Shown one piece after another: positions 59,870 through 64,000 of a stretch of DNA of 64,000 bases. Position 1 is the stretch's first letter, and each line of letters opens with the position of its first letter. Location: contig NZ_CP107836.1 in the NCBI RefSeq assembly GCF_036346615.1, positions 310,001 to 374,000 of the forward strand, written 5' to 3'. This DNA comes from Streptomyces sp. NBC_00523 (lineage in GTDB: Bacteria; Actinomycetota; Actinomycetes; Streptomycetales; Streptomycetaceae). Under the pieces are notes generated by a model. That model was not told where the DNA came from, searched no databases, and saw only the letters and a program-made list of their open reading frames with translations. The position numbers and the translations under genes were made by a program.

Positions 59870-60387
59870 CCGACATTCCCGAGGTCATCGACTTCCAGGG
59901 CTGGATCGACGCCCACGCGCACCTGCTGAAGCCGCCGGTGAACAACCGCACCATGTCGCTCGGCAAGGACTTCATCGTGCAGATCGTCGGCGGCCCCAAC
60001 CAGCGCACGGACTTCCATCTCGACCCGTACGAGGAGTGGTTCTTCCAGGTCAAGGGGGACATGCACGTCAATCTGATGACCGACGAGGGCCCGCGTACGG
60101 TGCACATCGAGGAGGGCCAGGCGTGGCTGCTGCCGGGCAACGTGCCGCACTCCCCGCAGCGCCCGGACCCCGACTCCATCGGCCTGGTGATCGAGCGGGT
60201 GCGTGAGGAGGGCACGCTGGAGAAGTTCCTGTGGTTCTGCCCCTCCTGTTCGGCGACGGTGTACGAGGTGGAGCTCCAGGTACGCGACATCGTCGCCGAT
60301 CTCCCCCCGGTCTTCGAGCAGTTCTACGGGGACGAGCGGGCCCGGGTCTGCTCCGCCTGCGGTGCGCTCCACCCCGGGAAGGGCTGA
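59866..60387 (+). CDS. nbaC: 3-hydroxyanthranilate 3,4-dioxygenase
   Basis: 173 residues from a GTG overlapping the previous stop (GTGA). Cupin dioxygenase with iron ligands His51, Glu57 ([14 protein letters not shown]) and His95 ([10 protein letters not shown]), and the C-terminal rubredoxin-like site Cys125/Cys128 (FCPSCSA) and Cys162/Cys165 (VCSACGA). These residues and their numbering match bacterial HAO enzymes as I recall them. It opens the ring of 3-hydroxyanthranilate to 2-amino-3-carboxymuconate 6-semialdehyde. The defining enzyme of the cluster. Confidence 0.96.
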   Translation: MTDIPEVIDFQGWIDAHAHLLKPPVNNRTMSLGKDFIVQIVGGPNQRTDFHLDPYEEWFFQVKGDMHVNLMTDEGPRTVHIEEGQAWLLPGNVPHSPQRPDPDSIGLVIERVREEGTLEKFLWFCPSCSATVYEVELQVRDIVADLPPVFEQFYGDERARVCSACGALHPGKG

Positions 60388-60390
60388 CCG

Positions 60391-61383
60391 GTGGCAGAGC
60401 TGATCGACGTCCACACCCACTACGTCCCGCGCGGCTGGCCCGACCTGTCGGAGCTGGGCGGCCCGGACGCCCCGTGGTTGCGGATCGAGTCCGAGACCGA
60501 AGCGATGATCATGACGGGCTCGTCGGAGTTCCGCCGGATCCAGGCGGACTGCTGGGACGCCGGGGTGCGGCTGCGGGACATGGACGCGGACGGGGTGCGC
60601 GCGCAGGTGGTCTCCCCGACCCCGGCGTTCTTCCACTACGGCCGCAGCGGCGCCGAGGCCGCGAAGATCGCCCGGATCTTCAACGATCTGGCCCTGGAGA
60701 TCACCGCTCCGGCGCCGGACCGGCTGATCCCGTTCTGCCAGGTGCCGCTCCAGGACCCGGACGCCGCGTGCCGGGAGGTGGAGCGGGCGGTCGCCGCCGG
60801 GCACCGGGGTGTGGAGATCGGCAACCACGTCGGTGACCGCGACCTGGACAGCGAGGGGGTCGTCACCTTCCTCCAGCACTGCGCGTCGCTCGATGTGCCG
60901 GTGTTCGTCCACCCCTGGGACATGGATTCCTCGCCGCGGCTCGACCGGTGGATGGCGCGGTGGCTGACGGCGATGCCGGCGGAGACCCATCTGTCGATTC
61001 TGGCGCTGATCCTGGGCGGCGCGTTCGACCGTATCGACGAGCGTCTGAAGATCTGCTTCGCGCACGGCGGCGGGTCGTTCGCCTTCTGGCTGGGCCGGAT
61101 GGAGAACGCCTGGCACGGGCGCAACGACGTCATCGGTACGTCGCAGTACCCGCCCTCGCACTACCTGGGCCGGTTCTCCGTGGACTCGGTCGTCTTCGAC
61201 GACCGGGCGCTGCGGCTGCTCGTGGACACCGTCGGCGAGGACCGGGTCATGGTGGGCAGCGACTACCCGTATCCGCTGGGCGAGCGCCCGGCGGGGGCGG
61301 TGGTACGCACGAGCCGTTCGCTGAGCGAGTCGGCCCGGCAGAAGATCACTTACGGGAACGCGGAGCGCTACCTGGGGCTCTGA
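60391..61383 (+). CDS. nbaD: 2-amino-3-carboxymuconate 6-semialdehyde decarboxylase (ACMSD)
   Basis: 330 residues from a GTG with GGGAAGGG upstream. Amidohydrolase-fold decarboxylase: zinc ligands His8 and His10 in IDVHTHYVP, His174 in VFVHPWDM, catalytic His225 in CFAHGGGSFA and Asp291 in VGSDYPYPLG. It removes CO2 from the dioxygenase product, stopping spontaneous conversion to quinolinate and directing carbon to central metabolism. Last gene of the operon. Confidence 0.95.
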   Translation: MAELIDVHTHYVPRGWPDLSELGGPDAPWLRIESETEAMIMTGSSEFRRIQADCWDAGVRLRDMDADGVRAQVVSPTPAFFHYGRSGAEAAKIARIFNDLALEITAPAPDRLIPFCQVPLQDPDAACREVERAVAAGHRGVEIGNHVGDRDLDSEGVVTFLQHCASLDVPVFVHPWDMDSSPRLDRWMARWLTAMPAETHLSILALILGGAFDRIDERLKICFAHGGGSFAFWLGRMENAWHGRNDVIGTSQYPPSHYLGRFSVDSVVFDDRALRLLVDTVGEDRVMVGSDYPYPLGERPAGAVVRTSRSLSESARQKITYGNAERYLGL

Positions 61384-61389
61384 TCCCAG

Positions 61390-61443
61390 AGCTCGTCCGG
61401 CCCCCGGTCAGCTCTGAACCCACAGCTCGTCCGGCCCCCGGTC
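61390..61443. repeat. Short direct repeat across the 3' end of the LysR gene
   Basis: AGCTCGTCCGGCCCCCGGTC occurs at 61390-61409 and again at 61424-61443, period 34. The second copy encodes the LysR C-terminus (GPDEL); the first lies at and beyond its stop. Confidence 0.9.
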
Positions 61444-62388
61444 CGCCTCGTGCGGGTCCGGGGGCCTTGCCGTCATTCCGGCGGCCGCCTCCTCCAGGCT
61501 CTCCATCAGCGCCCTGGCCGACGGGCTGAGGGTGCGGTCGGCCGACAGGGTCAGCCCCACGCGGTGGCCGATGCGGTCCAGCGGCACGGGGAGTTCGGCC
61601 AGTCTGCCGTCGTCCCGGACCAGGGAGCCGGGCAGGACGGCCACCACCTCGGTTTCCAGCAGCAGTTGGCGCACGGTCAGGAACGAGGTGGCCTCGACCC
61701 GGTTGCGCGGCAGGCCGAGGCCCTGGAGCGCGAGCAGCTCCTCCACCTCGCGGCGCAGCACGGTCTGCTGGCCGGGCAGGATCCAGGGGAAGTGGAGGGT
61801 GTCCGCGAGCTCCGCCCCGGGGGTGGCGGTCAGCGGATGGCCGGCCCGGACGACCAGGCGGATGGACTCGTCGTAGAGGGGGCGCCGGATCAGGCCCTCG
61901 CCGGACGAGGCGGTCAGCCTGCCCACGATGAGGTCGACGCGCCCGGCCTCCAGGTCGAGGAGCAGGTCCTCCGGGGACGCCTCGCGGACGACGACCGTGA
62001 GGAAGGGGTGGGCCCGCTTCAGCGCGGCGACGGCCCTGGGCAGCAGGAGGTTGGACCCGGCCAGGTGGGTGCCCACGACGGCGGTCCCCCGGTCCGCCTC
62101 GGCGAGTTCCACGAGGTGCCGGCCGGCCTGGGCGAGCTGGGCGAGGACGGCGCGCGCGTGCTGGGTGAATGCCTCGCCGAAGACGGTCGCGCTGACGCCC
62201 CGGGGGCCCCGTTCGAAGAGGGGGACGCCGAGGATGTCCTCCAGCTCGTGCAGGCTCCGGGTGGCCGCGGGCTGCGTGGTGTGCAGCTCACCGGCGGCCG
62301 CCACGACCGATCCCTGCCGCGAGAGGGCGTCCACCAGGAGCAGGTGCCGCATCTTCAGCCGGCCGTCGAGCAGGCGGGGAATGTCCAC
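61408..62388 (-). CDS. LysR-family regulator of the 3-hydroxyanthranilate genes
   Basis: 326 residues. N-terminal HTH: RHLLLVDALSRQGSVVAAAG then ELHTTQPAATRSLHELEDIL. The effector domain (VVGTHLAGSNLLLPRAVAAL) resembles the PcaQ/GbpR group that senses carboxylic or aromatic acids. It lies between two converging degradation operons. LysR activators bind T-n11-A sites; the inverted repeat at 56916-56941 is one candidate target. Confidence 0.92.
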   Translation of the reverse strand: MDIPRLLDGRLKMRHLLLVDALSRQGSVVAAAGELHTTQPAATRSLHELEDILGVPLFERGPRGVSATVFGEAFTQHARAVLAQLAQAGRHLVELAEADRGTAVVGTHLAGSNLLLPRAVAALKRAHPFLTVVVREASPEDLLLDLEAGRVDLIVGRLTASSGEGLIRRPLYDESIRLVVRAGHPLTATPGAELADTLHFPWILPGQQTVLRREVEELLALQGLGLPRNRVEATSFLTVRQLLLETEVVAVLPGSLVRDDGRLAELPVPLDRIGHRVGLTLSADRTLSPSARALMESLEEAAAGMTARPPDPHEADRGPDELWVQS

Positions 62389-62434
62389 GTAACGACCCTA
62401 ACGGAGCCGTCACGGGCTCCCTCTTCGAAGCAGC

Positions 62435-62475
62435 GGCGGGCCCGGCCGTCACCGTGGTGCACGACCGGGCCCGCC
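62435..62475 (-). terminator. Terminator of the aldolase operon
   Basis: Perfect 11-bp stem GGCGGGCCCGG/CCGGGCCCGCC with an inner CACC/GGTG hairpin in the loop, 9 bases beyond the aldolase stop. Confidence 0.85.
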
Positions 62476-62483
62476 CGTCGGTC

Positions 62484-63500
62484 TCACGCGGAGGCGTTCG
62501 CCCCCGTCAGGTCGAGCGCGATGTCGGTGATCATGTCCTCCTGGCCGCCGACCATCTTGCGCCGCCCCACCTCCACGAGGATGTCGCGGGTGTCGAGACC
62601 GTACCGGCGGGCGGCGGTCTCGGCATGGCGCAGGAAGCTGGAGTAGACGCCCGCGTAGCCGAGGGTCAGGGTCTCCCGGTCGACGCGCACCTCGCGGTCC
62701 TGCAGCGGGCGGACCACGTCGTCGGCGGCGTCCATCAGGGGGAACAGGGCGCAGCCGTGGTCCCAGCCCATGAGGTCGGCGACGGCGACGAACGCCTCCA
62801 GCGGGCAGTTCCCGGCGCCCGCGCCCTGGCCCGCGAGGGAGGCGTCGACGCGGGTGACGCCGTTCTCGACGGCGACGACGGAGTTGGCGACGCCCAGGCC
62901 CAGGTTGTGGTGGGCGTGGATGCCGAGTCCGGTGTCCGGGTCGAGGACGTCGCGGTAGGCGCGGACGCGGTCGCGGACGCCGTCCATGGTGAGCCGCCCG
63001 CCGGAGTCGGTCACGTAGACGCAGTGGGCGCCGTAGGACTCCATCAGCTGGGCCTGGCGGGCGAGTTCGGCGGGTTCGGCCATGTGGGACATCATCAGGA
63101 ACCCGGCGACGTCCATGCCCAGGTCCCGGGCGGCCGCGATGTGCTGGGCGGAGATGTCGGCCTCGGTGCAGTGGGTGGCGACGCGGACGGACCGGATGCC
63201 GAGGGCGTGTGCCTGCCTGAGGTCGTGCAGGGTGCCGATGCCGGGCAGCAGCAGGGTGGTGGGGACGGCGTGCTCGACGCTGTCGCAGACCGCCTCGATC
63301 CACTCCCAGTCGGTGTGGGCGCCGACGCCGTAGGTGATGCTGGAGCCGGACAGGCCGTCGCCGTGCGCGATCTCGATGGCGGCGACCCCGGCGGCGTCGA
63401 GGGCCGCGGCGATGGTGCGGGCCTGGTCCACGGTGTAGCGGTGGCGGACGGCGTGCATGCCGTCGCGCAGGGTCACGTCCTGCAGGTAGAGAGCGGTCAT
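62484..63500 (-). CDS. dmpG: 4-hydroxy-2-oxovalerate aldolase
   Basis: 338 residues. DRE-TIM metallolyase: [19 protein letters not shown] holds the catalytic Arg-Asp pair and [20 protein letters not shown] the metal-binding His-x-His. C-terminal communication domain ([14 protein letters not shown]) binds the dehydrogenase partner. Cleaves 4-hydroxy-2-oxovalerate to pyruvate and acetaldehyde, which is channelled to the next enzyme. Its ATG overlaps the stop of the dehydrogenase (ATGA). Confidence 0.95.
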   Translation of the reverse strand: MTALYLQDVTLRDGMHAVRHRYTVDQARTIAAALDAAGVAAIEIAHGDGLSGSSITYGVGAHTDWEWIEAVCDSVEHAVPTTLLLPGIGTLHDLRQAHALGIRSVRVATHCTEADISAQHIAAARDLGMDVAGFLMMSHMAEPAELARQAQLMESYGAHCVYVTDSGGRLTMDGVRDRVRAYRDVLDPDTGLGIHAHHNLGLGVANSVVAVENGVTRVDASLAGQGAGAGNCPLEAFVAVADLMGWDHGCALFPLMDAADDVVRPLQDREVRVDRETLTLGYAGVYSSFLRHAETAARRYGLDTRDILVEVGRRKMVGGQEDMITDIALDLTGANASA

Positions 63501-64000
63501 CGCGGGGCCACCTCCGTGGCGCGGTGTGCGGCCATGCGTTCGGCGGTGCGCAGGGCGGCCGACGTCATGATGTCGAGGTTTCCGGCGTAGGCGGGCAGGT
63601 AGTGGGCGGCGCCCTCGACCTCCAGGAACACGGAGACCCTGGCGGCGTCCCCGGACCGGGTGCCGGCCGGGAGGAGCGAGCGCAGCGGGTCGTCGCCGGT
63701 GACGCGGTCGAACTGCACCTTCTGCTTGAGGCGGTAGCCGGGTACGTAGGTCTGGACCCGGGCCACCATCTCCTCGACCGAGGCGGTGACCACGGCGTCG
63801 TCGCAGTCGCCGACCAGGCAGTGCACGGTGTCCCGCATGATCAGCGGGGGTTCGGCCGGGTTGAGGACGATGATCGCCTTGCCGCGCGCGGCTCCGCCGA
63901 CCTGTTCGATGGCCGAGGAGGTGGTCTCGGTGAACTCGTCTATGTTGGCCCGCGTCCCGGGTCCGGCCGAGCGGGAGGAGATCGAGGCGACGATCTCCCC
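63497..64000 (-). CDS. dmpF: Acetaldehyde dehydrogenase (acylating), C-terminal part
   Basis: Runs off the right edge; the last 167 residues are visible. [55 protein letters not shown] and [20 protein letters not shown] are typical of the DmpF/BphJ family, which converts acetaldehyde to acetyl-CoA in a complex with the aldolase. The N-terminal Rossmann domain and catalytic Cys are outside the window. The 2-keto-4-pentenoate hydratase gene is expected upstream of it. Confidence 0.93.
   Translation of the reverse strand, partial: GEIVASISSRSAGPGTRANIDEFTETTSSAIEQVGGAARGKAIIVLNPAEPPLIMRDTVHCLVGDCDDAVVTASVEEMVARVQTYVPGYRLKQKVQFDRVTGDDPLRSLLPAGTRSGDAARVSVFLEVEGAAHYLPAYAGNLDIMTSAALRTAERMAAHRATEVAPR

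Overview
The window is about 72% G+C, has strong third-position G/C codon bias, GTG/TTG starts, AGGAG-type ribosome sites and very rare TTA codons. With MsiK-style sugar ABC transporters lacking their own ATPase and several Streptomyces-type small proteins, this points to a chromosome segment of Streptomyces or a close relative. No rRNA, tRNA, insertion sequence, prophage or CRISPR array was seen.

Layout. 1-484 is the frameshifted tail of an FG-GAP repeat protein, followed by a HEAT-like gene. 1841-16433 is an alpha-mannan utilisation locus built around a divergent promoter at 8.7-8.8 kb. To the left lie a mannose-6-phosphate isomerase-like gene, a ROK sugar kinase, a LacI regulator and a GH38 alpha-mannosidase. 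To the right lie a sugar-binding lipoprotein, two permeases, a secreted GH76 endo-mannanase and a second GH38. The logic is cut outside, import, trim inside, phosphorylate, isomerise. 16495-21720 holds an IclR regulator with a 27-base palindrome, an OPT-family peptide transporter, an M29-like aminopeptidase and an S33 peptidase, which together look like a peptide uptake and degradation operon.

21.7-29.2 kb is mixed: two 55-residue membrane proteins, a lamin-tail secreted protein, a broken ECF sigma factor, a DHFR-like protein, a TPR protein, a lipoprotein, an S33 peptidase, and a broken flavin-binding gene fused to a membrane-protein remnant. 29.4-38.1 kb is the least ordinary region: an ABC exporter, a protein with three Nudix domains, a Nudix-phosphotransferase fusion, a decayed methyltransferase/Nudix gene, a decayed FxLD-type PIMT methyltransferase and a double-Nudix protein. 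Two of these genes carry TTA codons. A stand-alone AICAR formyltransferase behind a clear ZTP (pfl) riboswitch sits in the middle on the other strand.

38.1-54.3 kb is ordinary accessory sequence: GFA enzyme, NmrA-like oxidoreductase with divergent TetR, XRE regulator, secreted proteins, amidase, VOC protein, NADAR protein, Rieske oxygenase, TetR/DHA2 exporter pair, and a secreted TTA-containing protein with a Thr/Ser-alternating region. 54.3-64 kb encodes meta-cleavage degradation of 3-hydroxyanthranilate: carboxylesterase, MHS transporter, semialdehyde dehydrogenase, oxalocrotonate decarboxylase/hydratase, aminomuconate deaminase, 3-hydroxyanthranilate dioxygenase, ACMS decarboxylase, LysR regulator, hydroxyoxovalerate aldolase, and an acetaldehyde dehydrogenase running off the right edge.

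Several genes are broken by single-base losses in G/C-rich runs (near 263, 28895 and 51920), and others show larger internal deletions (near 23095, 28621, in 34266-34480 and in 36058-36973). The first kind may be sequencing error; the second looks like real gene decay.
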